64,000 nucleotides of DNA from Shimia sp. (GCF_022448905.1 NZ_JAKVCW010000003.1:124001-188000), one strand, 5' to 3'. Positions 28,164 to 36,341 are shown, numbered from the stretch's first letter. Translations and numbers: made by a program. Notes: a model not told the origin generated them from the letters alone.

Positions 28164-28457
28164 ATGGACATCCCCAAGCCTGCGCCGAATCCGGCAAATG
28201 AGACCCACGAGAATCGTCTGAAACGCATGAAAATGCGTTCTATGCGGCGGGGCATCAAAGAAATGGACATCATTCTTGTGCGCTATGCAGAGGACAATTT
28301 GTCCGACATGGATGCGGCGACGCTCGATCTCTATGATGCGCTGCTGCATGAGAATGATCAGGATTTATATCAATGGGTTACGGGGCAAAAACCGGCGCCT
28401 GATCACTTTTCCGCGATGATTTTGGACATTTCCAAAGCCATCAGTGGCCCAAATTGA
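28164..28457 (+). CDS. sdhE: succinate dehydrogenase assembly factor 2
   Basis: Small flavinylation factor (SdhE/Sdh5 family) that helps attach FAD to the succinate dehydrogenase flavoprotein. About 97 aa. The family motif RGxxE appears in SMRRGIKEMDIIL, followed by LSDMDAATLDLYDALLHENDQDLYQWVTG, the typical helical core. GTG at 28155 overlaps the upstream stop, and ATG at 28164 is four codons later in this notation (three added residues); either may be used. No strong ribosome site is seen, in line with coupling to the XRE gene. Confidence 0.9.
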   Translation: MDIPKPAPNPANETHENRLKRMKMRSMRRGIKEMDIILVRYAEDNLSDMDAATLDLYDALLHENDQDLYQWVTGQKPAPDHFSAMILDISKAISGPN

Positions 28458-28548
28458 CGCGAATTTGTGACGTCTTTTGGACGGTTTAACCTCTTGTTGG
28501 GCTTTTTCGGCCAATCTGTTTGCTAGACAAAGCTGACGGAGAACAAGA

Positions 28549-29046
28549 ATGAGCTTTCATTCATCTATGGAAAGCGGGACAGAGCAGTCGTTTATGGCTG
28601 ATTACCTGGACTCGCTGGCGCTTGTCGAGCGCCTGCACCGGCTGTTGCTGGATGTGATCAAAGACGAGTTTGAGCGTGTTGGGGTTATCGAAATTAACGC
28701 GGTACAGGCGTTGCTGCTGTTTAACATTGGCGACAATGAAGTGACTGCGGGCGAACTCAAGACACGTGGGTACTATCAGGGCTCCAACGTGAGTTATAAC
28801 CTGAAGAAGCTGGTGGATGCGGGCTATATGCATCATCAGCGTTGCGAAATTGACCGCCGCTCTGTGCGCGTGCGCCTGACCGACAAAGGTCGTGAAATCC
28901 GTGACGTGATTTCCAAGCTGTTTGCGCGCCATGCCGAAGGTTTGCAGGCCAAAGGTGTGCTGGGCGACGACGGGATTGAACAGATCACACACGCTTTGCG
29001 CCGTGTGGAGCGTTACTGGACCGACCAGATCCGCTACATCTACTAA
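28549..29046 (+). CDS. MarR-family winged-helix regulator
   Basis: 165 aa. The winged helix is visible in EINAVQALLLFNIGDNEVTAGELKTRGYYQGSNVSYNLKKLVDAGYM (read as several adjoining helices) and the wing in CEIDRRSVRVRLTDKGREI. It resembles the MarR-type regulators called LdtR in Rhizobiales. GGAGAAC precedes the ATG. It is transcribed alone. Ligand and targets unknown. Confidence 0.85.
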   Translation: MSFHSSMESGTEQSFMADYLDSLALVERLHRLLLDVIKDEFERVGVIEINAVQALLLFNIGDNEVTAGELKTRGYYQGSNVSYNLKKLVDAGYMHHQRCEIDRRSVRVRLTDKGREIRDVISKLFARHAEGLQAKGVLGDDGIEQITHALRRVERYWTDQIRYIY

Positions 29047-29053
29047 CATCCCC

Positions 29054-29134
29054 GGACACCCTAGAAAGGGGAATCCGCGGCTTTTGCGCGTCCGCCTAGA
29101 AAGGCTTGGCGCGCTTTTCCTTTTGTGGGTGTCC
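29054..29134. other. 81-base region closed by an 8-bp inverted repeat
   Basis: GGACACCC at 29054-29061 pairs with GGGTGTCC at 29127-29134, and AGTTTTTCTT follows. Inside, CCTAGAAAGG-like segments occur twice (about 29060 and 29095). It follows the MarR gene and could be an extended terminator or a small structured RNA. No promoter was identified. Confidence 0.3.
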
Positions 29135-29227
29135 AGTTTTTCTTGCCGTTTGGGCTGATCCAGCCTGCGCGGCATTTCTTTTGGGCGCCACACTGCCACG
29201 CCTGAAGTGCCGATACGGTTGGAAGGG

Positions 29228-29968
29228 TTACGGGCGCATGTCCAGCTGTCCCAAAACTGTGACCGAGAGTTCCCGCGACAGTTTGCGGCGCATGGCGTTT
29301 TCGAAATCGTCAAAGCCATCGGCGACTTCGACAAAAGCGTCTGGTCCTTGGATCAATTCGCGGGTGTAGTAGGCCACCATGTCGCCCGGTTGCGCGGCGA
29401 GGTCCGCCGCTTTTTCGCCAAAGGTTTCAATGGCGAGAGCATTTACGATCACGCCGTCGAGGGGGAAAGCGTCATAGGCTTGCTTGGGTGTGAACCCATC
29501 ATTGTTTTCGCCATCTCCACTCACATCCAGGACCTGCACGTCACAGTCCGGCGCGTCGCGAAACAGGCGGGCGGCATGGCCGACAGCGTGACCCAGCGCT
29601 GTGGGGAATTCGGTGGTGGACCGTTTTGAGAGGGCCAGTTTGGCGGCGTTTTCCAGCAAAGTCTGGCGGCTGTCTATCACCGTCCAGTCCAGCAGGGTGC
29701 TTTGCTGGGTGCGGCCGCTCCATTCATAGACCGAGAAGGCCACGGATTGCGGGCTGCTGAGAAAGGCGGCTTGGATTTCAGGGGCAGTGAGCGCAGCGGC
29801 AAGGCCGCGGCGTTGCAACATGTCCTCATGCGCATCAACGGAAGAGCTGACGTCCAGCGCCAGCAGCAGAGCGATGCGGCACGCAGAGGGGGTGTTCGCG
29901 GCAGAGTGGAGAGGGGAGGCCCAGAGGGCCATCCCTAAAAGCGCGATAGAGGCCGCGCGGCGGATCAC
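29228..29968 (-). CDS. DUF1194 protein with von Willebrand A-like fold
   Basis: 246 aa. Signal peptide (IRRAASIALLGMALWASPLHSAA), then ACRIALLLALDVSSSVDAHED, which holds a DxSxS metal-ion-dependent adhesion motif of the VWA fold. DVQVLDVSGDGENNDG is also typical of DUF1194. It is probably a periplasmic metal-dependent binding protein. The GTG at 29968 overlaps the TGA of the glyoxalase gene (GTGA). An in-frame ATG at 29998 would overlap the glyoxalase gene by 34 bases and is less likely. Confidence 0.82.
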   Translation of the reverse strand: MIRRAASIALLGMALWASPLHSAANTPSACRIALLLALDVSSSVDAHEDMLQRRGLAAALTAPEIQAAFLSSPQSVAFSVYEWSGRTQQSTLLDWTVIDSRQTLLENAAKLALSKRSTTEFPTALGHAVGHAARLFRDAPDCDVQVLDVSGDGENNDGFTPKQAYDAFPLDGVIVNALAIETFGEKAADLAAQPGDMVAYYTRELIQGPDAFVEVADGFDDFENAMRRKLSRELSVTVLGQLDMRP

Positions 29969-30393
29969 CAGTGACCGGTGCTCTCCATGCTGGCCCATGG
30001 CTCAGCGGGTGCAAGGGCGTCGCCTTGCTGGAGCAGCTCGATTGAAATGTTGTCGGGGGAGCGCACAAAGGCCATGCGGCCATCGCGCGGCGGGCGGTTG
30101 ATCACCACGCCGTTGTCGGCGAGGTGCTGGCACATCTCGTAGATGTTGCCAACCTCATAGGCGAGGTGGCCGAAGTGACGGCTGTCAGACGGCAGGCCTT
30201 CGTCGCCGTCCCAGTTGTAGGTTAGTTCCAGTGGTGCATCATGGTCGCCATCTGCGGCCAGATAGACCAGCGAGAAGCGGCCTTCTTCGCTGTCATAACG
30301 TTTGATTTCCTTGAGGCCAAACAGCGCATAAAACGCCATGGAGGCTTCCAAATCCGCGACGCGGACCATCGTGTGCAGGTATTTCACGTGCAT
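29965..30393 (-). CDS. gloA: lactoylglutathione lyase (glyoxalase I)-like
   Basis: VOC-fold metalloenzyme of 142 aa converting the methylglyoxal-glutathione hemithioacetal to lactoylglutathione. The four expected metal ligands fit H7 (YLHTMVRV), the glutamate of PLELTYN, the histidine of HFGHLAYEV and the glutamate of NISIELLQQ. Length and the YLHTMVRVADLEASMAFY opening match GloA rather than other VOC proteins. It is coupled to the DUF1194 gene. Confidence 0.9.
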   Translation of the reverse strand: MHVKYLHTMVRVADLEASMAFYALFGLKEIKRYDSEEGRFSLVYLAADGDHDAPLELTYNWDGDEGLPSDSRHFGHLAYEVGNIYEMCQHLADNGVVINRPPRDGRMAFVRSPDNISIELLQQGDALAPAEPWASMESTGHW

Positions 30394-30600
30394 CTACAGG
30401 TTCCCTTGTTGGTGTTGGCGCTATCAAAGCACGGAGTGCGGCGGAGAATCCAGCGCGAATTCTAGCCTCACAGGGCTGTGATGGTGCGCCTCTCGTCGGG
30501 GGCCTGATTTGCAGGCGCTGGCCGGCCTCTATCTCGTTGAATTTGGCGCCCGGTTGCGGCACGATGGCGGGACCACAAGCAGATTAAGGCAGAGCAGACC

Positions 30601-31434
30601 TTGCAGCAGTATCACGACGCGCTTCGCACCATTCTGGATCAGGGCGAAGAGTCCACCGACCGCACCGGCACCGGCACGATTTCTTATTTTGGCATGCAGG
30701 CGCGCTATTCCCACGCGGATGGCTTCCCGCTGGTGACCACAAAGAAGTTGCACCTGCGCTCGATCATTCATGAGCTGCTGTGGTTTTTGTCAGGCGACAC
30801 CAACATCAAGTACCTGAAAGACAATGGGGTGCGGATTTGGGACGAATGGGCGGATGAAAACGGCGATCTTGGGCCTGTCTATGGCTATCAATGGCGGTCG
30901 TTTCCGACGATGCAGGCGTCCGGCATTGCCCACGAAGGTGAGCCGCTGTTTGTGAAGACAGGTGTGGATCAGATTGCCAATCTGGTGGAGATGATCAAAA
31001 CCGCGCCCGATAGCCGTCGTCTGATTGTGTCGGCCTGGAACCCGGGGGATGTGCCACAAATGGCGCTGCCGCCGTGTCACACCATGTGGCAGGTGCGGAT
31101 CATCAACGGTAAGCTGCATCTGCAGCTGTATCAGCGCAGCGCGGATATGTTCCTTGGGGTGCCATTTAACATTGCGTCTTATGCGTTGTTGCAGGTGATG
31201 CTGGCACATGTGACCGGTTATGAGCCGGGGGACTTTGTGCATTCGATTGGCGATGCCCATATCTATTCGAACCACATGGATCAGGTGAATTTGCAACTCT
31301 CACGCACACCAAAGGCTTTGCCGCAGCTGCGGATCAAACGGGAGGTGAGTTCGATTTTTGATTTCACCTACGATGATTTTGAGTTTGTGGGCTACGACCC
31401 CGACCCAACCATCAAAGCGGCCGTGGCGGTGTAA
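30601..31434 (+). CDS. thyA: thymidylate synthase
   Basis: Makes dTMP from dUMP with methylene-tetrahydrofolate. 277 aa. [16 protein letters not shown] near the N-terminus, the catalytic cysteine 159 in [10 protein letters not shown], and [25 protein letters not shown] and [10 protein letters not shown] are canonical. The start is TTG; no ATG exists upstream in frame that keeps the typical MxQYHDALR beginning, and AAGG lies upstream. It precedes folA by two bases, an operon that recycles the dihydrofolate it produces. Confidence 0.96.
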   Translation: MQQYHDALRTILDQGEESTDRTGTGTISYFGMQARYSHADGFPLVTTKKLHLRSIIHELLWFLSGDTNIKYLKDNGVRIWDEWADENGDLGPVYGYQWRSFPTMQASGIAHEGEPLFVKTGVDQIANLVEMIKTAPDSRRLIVSAWNPGDVPQMALPPCHTMWQVRIINGKLHLQLYQRSADMFLGVPFNIASYALLQVMLAHVTGYEPGDFVHSIGDAHIYSNHMDQVNLQLSRTPKALPQLRIKREVSSIFDFTYDDFEFVGYDPDPTIKAAVAV

Positions 31435-31436
31435 TT

Positions 31437-31913
31437 ATGATTTCACTGGTTGTTGGACGGGCGCGCAACGGGGCGATTGGGCGGGACGGCGACATTCCGT
31501 GGTTCTTGCCTGAAGATTTGAAGACATTTCAGCGGGAAACGCTTGGCGGGGCGATCATCATGGGGCGGGCCACCTGGGTGAGCCTGCCAAAGAAACCACT
31601 GCCGAAACGGTTCAATATTGTTGTGTCTTCTCAGCCAGATGCGGCGGAGGTAGTGGTGCCAAGCGTGGCGGAGGCAGTGAAGCTGGCCTATGCGGAGGGC
31701 TATCATCGGGTCTATGGCATTGGCGGGTTTGGCATCTACTCAGAGATGCTGCCTTTGGCGGATCGTTTGTTGATTTCCGAGGTGGATATGGACGTGCCAG
31801 ATGCGGACACGTTTTTCCCGGAGGTGGACCTGGCGCAGTGGCGTTTGGCGTCGTCGCGGGGGCTGCCTGGGGAGGGGCCAAAGTGTGAGGTTTGCGAATA
31901 TCTGCGCCGCTAA
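31437..31913 (+). CDS. folA: dihydrofolate reductase
   Basis: Reduces dihydrofolate to tetrahydrofolate with NADPH; 158 aa, normal size. Recognisable parts: ISLVVGRARNGAIGRDGDIPW, LPEDLKTFQRETLGG, IIMGRATWVSLPKKPLPKR and VYGIGGFGIYSEML. The aspartate/glutamate at the substrate site is E in LPEDL. It starts two bases after the thyA stop, so it is translated from the same message. Confidence 0.95.
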   Translation: MISLVVGRARNGAIGRDGDIPWFLPEDLKTFQRETLGGAIIMGRATWVSLPKKPLPKRFNIVVSSQPDAAEVVVPSVAEAVKLAYAEGYHRVYGIGGFGIYSEMLPLADRLLISEVDMDVPDADTFFPEVDLAQWRLASSRGLPGEGPKCEVCEYLRR

Positions 31914-31958
31914 CGGCTGCGCAGTTCGACCCGAAGCACATTGTTTCGCAGCAGGAAA

Positions 31959-31988
31959 TTGACAGTTTCCGCGTCTTGGCAGTAGGTT
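31959..31988 (+). promoter_or_regulatory. sigma-70-like promoter candidate
   Basis: TTGACA, an 18-base spacer, and TAGGTT, ending 45 bases before the ATG of the small exported protein. Only the -35 box is strong. Confidence 0.4.
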
Positions 31989-32033
31989 AGCAGAAGTTAA
32001 CCACGTTGTTTCAGCATTTGGAGCTTGGGCCTT

Positions 32034-32333
32034 ATGACGCGTATTTCTTTGATTGCAGCCGCAGTGACCTTGTCCGTAGCCGCGCCGGTGGCGGCGCAAA
32101 CCTGGAGCAGCAATGCGCCAGTGATTGGCCCAGTAAACCAGCCTGAGGGGGTGCTGATGCATCCGTATCCGGCGGCTGCGAACTATTGCCCAAGCGGGCT
32201 GCAGCCGGTGACCGTGGGCGGTGTGATCTGCTGTGGCAACCCGACAACCGGCGAAGTCTATTACAACGCTGGCGGCAGTCGTAAGCGCAGCTACAGCATG
32301 AGCTGCCCGCCTGGCACCAAAGGCTGTTCCTAA
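32034..32333 (+). CDS. small exported cysteine-containing protein
   Basis: 99 aa with a signal peptide (TRISLIAAAVTLSVAAPVAAQ). The mature part has five cysteines (NYCPSG, GGVICCGNP, SCPPGTKGC at the end), likely forming disulfides in the periplasm. I do not recognise the family. The ATG at 32034 is preferred over the TTG three codons earlier; GGAGC lies ten bases upstream of the ATG. A GC-rich hairpin (32351-32371) follows but lacks a T-run. Confidence 0.6.
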   Translation: MTRISLIAAAVTLSVAAPVAAQTWSSNAPVIGPVNQPEGVLMHPYPAAANYCPSGLQPVTVGGVICCGNPTTGEVYYNAGGSRKRSYSMSCPPGTKGCS

Positions 32334-32379
32334 GCCGCACCAAAACACAACGCGCGCCACAGGGGCGCGCGCTCGATGC

Positions 32380-32404
32380 AGAAAGGGGCGCGTAATGGCG
32401 CCCC
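32380..32404 (-). terminator. terminator of cspA
   Basis: GGGGCGC-loop-GCGCCCC followed on the minus strand by TTTCT, eight bases after the cspA stop. Confidence 0.65.
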
Positions 32405-32411
32405 GATCTTG

Positions 32412-32618
32412 TTACAGAAGTTTGAGTTCACCCGCCATGTCGCGGCCGTCTCGACCTTGGGTCATTTCAAATTCAACTTTTTGATTGTCCGACAGGCCTT
32501 TCAGACCGGAACGTTCAACAACGGAAATATGGACAAAAACGTCCTTTCCGCCTTCTTCTGGCTCAATGAACCCGAAGCCTTTGGTGGTGTTAAACCACTT
32601 TACGGTACCGCGTGGCAT
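32412..32618 (-). CDS. cspA: cold-shock protein
   Basis: RNA chaperone with a single cold-shock domain, 68 aa. The RNA-binding motifs KGFGFI (RNP1) and VFVHIS (RNP2) are intact, and the protein opens with the usual GTVKWFN. AGGAGA precedes the ATG; the in-frame start at 32639 only adds NIEENG. The upstream region has no obvious extra structure; whether it is cold-inducible cannot be read here. Confidence 0.95.
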   Translation of the reverse strand: MPRGTVKWFNTTKGFGFIEPEEGGKDVFVHISVVERSGLKGLSDNQKVEFEMTQGRDGRDMAGELKLL

Positions 32619-32828
32619 ACCGTTCTCCTCTATATTCACTTTTAGTCGATCCGGGCTGGGGCCCGGAGGCGCAAGAAATCACTAGATCTGAAAGCACGTT
32701 TTCAGAGGCACGAAAAAAATTGCACCACCTAGAGGATTGCATGGCTCCCGAAAAAATCAAGAAAAACCGCCGTGAATTTCAAAATCAATTGGTTTAAGTC
32801 TCAGAAGAAACAGGAAAAAGGGCTCGAG

Positions 32829-33143
32829 ATGACGACGCTTTATGGACTCAAAAATTGCGACACTTGCCGTAAGGCGCTGAAATCATTAGGAAGTGTTGAG
32901 TTTGTTGATGTGCGGGCCGACGGAGTGCCACAGGTGACGCTTGAAGCGGCATTTGAGATGTTTGGGGCGGCACTGGCGAACACGCGCTCAACCACATGGC
33001 GAAACCTGAGTGAGGAAGAACGGGCGAAACCGGTTTTGGAACTGATTGCTGAGCATCCCACTTTGATGAAGCGGCCGCTGATTGAGCGGGACGGCGTGCT
33101 CTATCTTGGCTGGGGCAAGGACACGCAAGCCGCCTTGGCATAA
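32829..33143 (+). CDS. ArsC/Spx-family protein
   Basis: 104 aa thioredoxin-fold protein of the arsenate reductase/Spx group. TTLYGLKNCDTCRKAL holds a CxxC pair; RPLIERDGVLYLGWG is the typical C-terminal segment. It is shorter than true ArsC and is closer to the YffB/Spx-like group, which has no proven arsenate activity. The start at 32829 follows AAGGG. It shares an intergenic region with divergent cspA. No ars genes are nearby, so an arsenic role is not supported. Confidence 0.85.
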   Translation: MTTLYGLKNCDTCRKALKSLGSVEFVDVRADGVPQVTLEAAFEMFGAALANTRSTTWRNLSEEERAKPVLELIAEHPTLMKRPLIERDGVLYLGWGKDTQAALA

Positions 33144-33147
33144 TTAA

Positions 33148-33176
33148 AAAGCCCGCGCTGGTGTGGCGCGGGCTTT
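33148..33176. terminator. bidirectional terminator between arsC-like and doxX genes
   Basis: AAAGCCCGCGC pairs exactly with GCGCGGGCTTT around a seven-base loop. T-runs flank both sides (TTTAGTAG on plus; TTTTTAATTA on minus). Confidence 0.9.
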
Positions 33177-33195
33177 AGTAGATTGTGATGGTGGT

Positions 33196-33720
33196 TCAGG
33201 CGGGGTTGCGGCGCTTAAAAATTACGTCGATGGAGATGGGGCCAGCGCCTTTCAGGACCATTACAGCGAACAGGAAGACCCACATTATACGCTGGTCGAT
33301 CAGGGCTTGGGCGCTGTCAAATAGGGAGCCAAGCGCAACGCCGTGGCCGGTGACGTCGACGATGGTTTGCACGGCGACAAACCCAATCATGCCAATGGCA
33401 GCTAGGCGGGTCAGCAAGCCGAGGATGATCAGCACAGGCAGGACAAATTCCGCAACGGTGCCGGCCAGGATCACAAGGCGCTGGAAGACCGTCATTTGTG
33501 TGACGTCCCAGACCACGGCTTCGGCGGCTTTGGGGAAGATCTGACCAAAGGCACCCGCAGACGGCGAGAAGATCGAGCCGTCGATTTTCAACATTGCAGA
33601 GTTCCAGAAGTAGAAGAACAGCACCATTAGGAAGGTCAGGCGGGCCAGGGTGGGCACAAGCCAGTCGAGCCGATCAAGGCGATCAATGAGGTCTTGGTAT
33701 AGCGCGATCAGATTGGACAT
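33196..33720 (-). CDS. bufD: DoxX-family membrane protein of the bufferin operon
   Basis: 174 aa with four membrane helices (about 29-45, 83-103, 105-122, 146-162), a DoxX-fold protein. It is the last gene of a cluster holding two DUF2282 precursors, DUF692 and DUF2063 genes; in described bufferin operons DoxX is often present, though its role is unsettled. Its ATG immediately follows the stop of bufC, with GGAGG inside the bufC end. A location in the inner membrane is expected. The name is by position in the cluster. Confidence 0.82.
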   Translation of the reverse strand: MSNLIALYQDLIDRLDRLDWLVPTLARLTFLMVLFFYFWNSAMLKIDGSIFSPSAGAFGQIFPKAAEAVVWDVTQMTVFQRLVILAGTVAEFVLPVLIILGLLTRLAAIGMIGFVAVQTIVDVTGHGVALGSLFDSAQALIDQRIMWVFLFAVMVLKGAGPISIDVIFKRRNPA

Positions 33721-34485
33721 TTAGACCTCCGAAGTTTGCGGAATAGTAAGGTATGTCAGGGCGTTGCCTGACAGAAGTAAAGTAAGGATGGCGCCAAGGT
33801 CGAAGGCGGCATCCGCCTCTGTGGCTTTGGCGGCGGCAATGCCCAACGGGTCACCGGCCATCAAGCTTTGCAGGCAAGCGAGACCGCCTGGCGGCAGGGC
33901 GTGTGGTTCCGGGTCAAACTCGCGGCGCAGGATGATCACATCCTGAGCGACGGCGTCAGGCTTTGGCCCGTTCTGCATATTGAAGGCCCAGATGGCGTGC
34001 AGCGGCCACGGGGAGCTCAGCACGCTGACAGCGGGTGCGAAAGTGAACGTGACCTCGCCGAGGTTCTCGGGCGGTACAGAGGCCAGCGCATCGGCGGCAA
34101 TGGGAGTAGCGTCGGCGGCGTGGTAGCTTCGACGCAAAGCCAGTTCGAGCTCTGCCACGTCGCCGAGGTATCCGAGGTGGGCCAGTGGCTCAAAGCTGCG
34201 GAGGAACTCTGGAAACCCCGCGCCGTAGTGCATCATCAGCGGTGAGGCGGGGGGCGATTGGCGCAGGAAGATGCCGGCAATTGCGTTGAAGTTTTGCTCT
34301 CCGATCAGTTTAGCGATGGTTGGGAACCCAGTGGCCAAGGCGTCGGTCAGGGAGACGGCCACGTTGTTGCGATAGACGTCAAAGCGGCGGCCAGCCGGGC
34401 GCCCTTCGGCGTCTGACAGGCCCAGCGGGCGGTCTTGTTGACCGTCCAAAATGGCGCTGCGGAAGGTGGTTTGGGTGACAGTCAT
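33721..34485 (-). CDS. bufC: DUF2063 protein, partner of the MNIO enzyme
   Basis: 254 aa, soluble. FRSAILDGQQDRPLGLSDAEG...RRFDVYRNNVAVSLTDALATGFPTI is the conserved DUF2063 N-terminus; LGDVAELELALRRSYHA follows in the middle. In bufferin biosynthesis the DUF2063 protein binds the precursor and presents it to the MNIO enzyme. ATGA overlap with bufB indicates equal production of both. The in-frame start at 34566 lies inside bufB and is rejected. Confidence 0.88.
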   Translation of the reverse strand: MTVTQTTFRSAILDGQQDRPLGLSDAEGRPAGRRFDVYRNNVAVSLTDALATGFPTIAKLIGEQNFNAIAGIFLRQSPPASPLMMHYGAGFPEFLRSFEPLAHLGYLGDVAELELALRRSYHAADATPIAADALASVPPENLGEVTFTFAPAVSVLSSPWPLHAIWAFNMQNGPKPDAVAQDVIILRREFDPEPHALPPGGLACLQSLMAGDPLGIAAAKATEADAAFDLGAILTLLLSGNALTYLTIPQTSEV

Positions 34486-35339
34486 GCGGTCACCTTGGAC
34501 AGTGCGGTTTCCGCACGCTCTGCCTCGGCGTGAAGGATGGGCCATTCCGGCACATCGGTGTCCCATTCGATCAGAATGGGGCGGGGACCGGACAGGGACA
34601 GGGTGTGATCCAGCAAAGCCCAGACCGGGTCCACAACCGGAGCGCCGTGGCTGTCGATCAACAGCGGTTGGCCGTGGTCATCCTCATCTTCGTCGTGACC
34701 GCCGAGGTGAATTTCCCCCACATGTTCAAGCGGATAGTCGGCGATGTATTGTTTGGGATCGTAGTTCAGGTTGGTGGCGGAAACAAAGACGTTGTTGACG
34801 TCAAGCAGTAGTCCGCAACCGGAGCGTTTGGCAACTTCGCGCAGGAAATCCGGTTCTGACCAAGTGCTTTCGTCGAAGGCAAGATAACTTGAAGGGTTCT
34901 CCAGCATCATCTGGCGACCAATGGTATTTTGCAGTTCGTCAATGTGGTCGCTGACGCGGGCTATCGTGGACTCGGTGTAGGGCAGTGGAAGCAGGTCATT
35001 GAGGAACGCGCCGTCGTGGGTGCTCCATGCGAGATGCTCTGAGAACACGGTGGGGTTCAGCCAGCCAACCAGGTGTTTCAGTCGGGCGAGATGCTCTGGA
35101 TCAAGTCGTCCTTCGCCCCCGATGGACAGCCCGACGCCGTGCACAGATATGGGAAAGCGTTCCGTGAGTTGGCGCAGCTGTGCGATAGGTCGACCGCCAT
35201 CTCCCATGTAGTTTTCGGCATGAATCTCGAGCCAGCCAACGGTACCAGGGTTCTCAATCAAGTCGCTGTAATGCTGTGGCTTATAGCCGACACCGGGCAG
35301 ATTTGGCAGTCCTTCTGGAGAAAATGGCGCATCATACAT
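34482..35339 (-). CDS. bufB: DUF692/MNIO-family iron enzyme of the bufferin operon
   Basis: Multinuclear non-heme iron oxidative enzyme, 285 aa, TIM-barrel. Conserved metal-binding segments are visible: GWLEIHAENYMG, ISVHGVGLSIGG, VFSEHLAWS, MLENPSSYL, GLLLDVNNVFV, GEIHLGGHDE and LIDSHGAPV. In studied bufferin systems this enzyme modifies cysteines of the precursor to thiooxazole or related heterocycles that bind copper. Here it lies 11 bases after the second precursor gene and overlaps bufC. Substrates are expected to be the two BufA-like peptides. Confidence 0.93.
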   Translation of the reverse strand: MYDAPFSPEGLPNLPGVGYKPQHYSDLIENPGTVGWLEIHAENYMGDGGRPIAQLRQLTERFPISVHGVGLSIGGEGRLDPEHLARLKHLVGWLNPTVFSEHLAWSTHDGAFLNDLLPLPYTESTIARVSDHIDELQNTIGRQMMLENPSSYLAFDESTWSEPDFLREVAKRSGCGLLLDVNNVFVSATNLNYDPKQYIADYPLEHVGEIHLGGHDEDEDDHGQPLLIDSHGAPVVDPVWALLDHTLSLSGPRPILIEWDTDVPEWPILHAEAERAETALSKVTA

Positions 35340-35350
35340 GTGATTGGTCC

Positions 35351-35653
35351 TTATGAAGGCAAGTCGCGAGGCAAAGACTCAAGCGACGGTGTGCGGGGGG
35401 TGCCGTCCGCCATGTCTGGCAGGTCGATGGAAAGGCAAGTGCCAGCGTCCACAAGACTCCAGGCGTTGCCTTGGTAATCAACGGTGGAGGTGCCTGCGCA
35501 GGTCGTTCCGGGGCCAGCGGCGCAGCCGTTTTCGCCTGCTTTTGCGATGCCAAAACACTTCTCTTTCTTACCTGCCTCCGCAGGCGCGGTTTGGAGCGCG
35601 AGCGCGGTGACGACAGCACCGATGAGGGGAAGTGTTTTGGTGGAATGGGTCAT
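35351..35653 (-). CDS. bufferin-type precursor, DUF2282 (second copy)
   Basis: 100 aa. Signal peptide [22 protein letters not shown], then [20 protein letters not shown] and [16 protein letters not shown] with LVDAGTC. The four cysteines have the same spacing as in the upstream copy and match DUF2282 bufferin precursors that are modified by a DUF692 enzyme. The longer reading from 35884 has no signal and runs into the other copy; CAGGA precedes 35653. It sits between the first copy and bufB. The C-terminal tail ([14 protein letters not shown]) is similar to the first copy. Confidence 0.9.
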   Translation of the reverse strand: MTHSTKTLPLIGAVVTALALQTAPAEAGKKEKCFGIAKAGENGCAAGPGTTCAGTSTVDYQGNAWSLVDAGTCLSIDLPDMADGTPRTPSLESLPRDLPS

Positions 35654-35744
35654 GGTTTTTGGTCCTGAAACATAGGCGTTGCGGGCTGCAAACGTGCGCT
35701 CAGGGGCAGTATGGCATTTTTTGTATGTTTTGGGGAGGTTAGGT

Positions 35745-35769
35745 GAAGCCCCGGAGACACCGGGGCTTC
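35745..35769 (-). promoter_or_regulatory. hairpin between the two precursor genes
   Basis: GAAGCCCCGG pairs with CCGGGGCTTC around AGACA (plus strand). On the minus strand no T-run follows, so it is less a full terminator than an RNA-stabilising or attenuating hairpin 12 bases after the first precursor gene. Confidence 0.6.
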
Positions 35770-35780
35770 GAAAGTCTGAC

Positions 35781-36086
35781 TTAGGACTTTGGCAGGTCGC
35801 GGTCCAGCGCTTCCAGAGAGCCCATGCGGGCTTTGCCGTCTGCCATGGCAGGCAGTTCCATGCCAACACAGGTGCCTGCGTCAACCAGTTTCCAGGCGTT
35901 GCCCTGATAATCGGTTGTGGATGTACCGGCGCATGTGGTGCCTGGGCCTGCCGCGCAGTCGTTCTGACCTGCGAGGGAAACGCCGTAGCACTTCTCTTTC
36001 TCAGCGGCCACTGCGGTGGTGGCGTGTGCGGACAGGGCTGCTGCTACGGCGCTTGCAACTGCGAGGGTTTTTACGGTGTTGGACAT
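35781..36086 (-). CDS. bufA: bufferin-type precursor, DUF2282 (first copy)
   Basis: 101 aa. A 27-residue signal ([19 protein letters not shown]...) is followed by [20 protein letters not shown] and [16 protein letters not shown] with LVDAGTC. Bufferins are copper-binding ribosomal peptides with modified cysteines, exported to the periplasm. This copy leads the operon, and the hairpin after it would favour a large supply of this peptide. The in-frame start at 36161 adds no signal; GAAGAG precedes 36086. Compared with copy 2 the differences cluster in the signal and between the cysteines. Confidence 0.92.
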   Translation of the reverse strand: MSNTVKTLAVASAVAAALSAHATTAVAAEKEKCYGVSLAGQNDCAAGPGTTCAGTSTTDYQGNAWKLVDAGTCVGMELPAMADGKARMGSLEALDRDLPKS

Positions 36087-36290
36087 TGGTTCTCTTCCCT
36101 TGTGTATGTCTAAAACTCGGCCGCCTAGCTGATCTGTATGTGATCCATTGCTCGGTGGCATGAGTAGAGATTAGGGGGAGGGCAGGTTCAAAGGCCAATC
36201 ACGGGGCTGTGTGTCACAGATGCGTTAGATGGCGTGACGGTTTCGTGAAGATTCCAGCGCTGGAAGGTTGGTTTTCCGCTCAAACTGAAA

Positions 36291-36321
36291 CAGGCGCGTC
36301 CGGTTTCCCGTAACGCGCCTG
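36291..36321 (-). terminator. terminator of thrS
   Basis: CAGGCGCGT pairs with ACGCGCCTG; on the minus strand TTTCAGTTT follows, 20 bases after the thrS stop. Confidence 0.75.
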
Positions 36322-36341
36322 CTCAAATGTTGCAAAAGCTG

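Noticed and set aside
32772..32828. N-terminal extension of the ArsC-like gene from 32772
   Set aside because: Lys/Gln-rich and not part of the thioredoxin fold; AAGGG precedes the ATG at 32829.
32829..33143. Arsenic resistance role for the ArsC/Spx-like gene
   Set aside because: No arsR, arsB or arsenite exporter nearby; the protein is the short YffB/Spx-like type.
35654..35884. Longer form of the second bufferin precursor starting at 35884
   Set aside because: The extension is antisense-like and runs back over the first precursor gene, without a signal peptide; the start at 35653 gives a normal signal.
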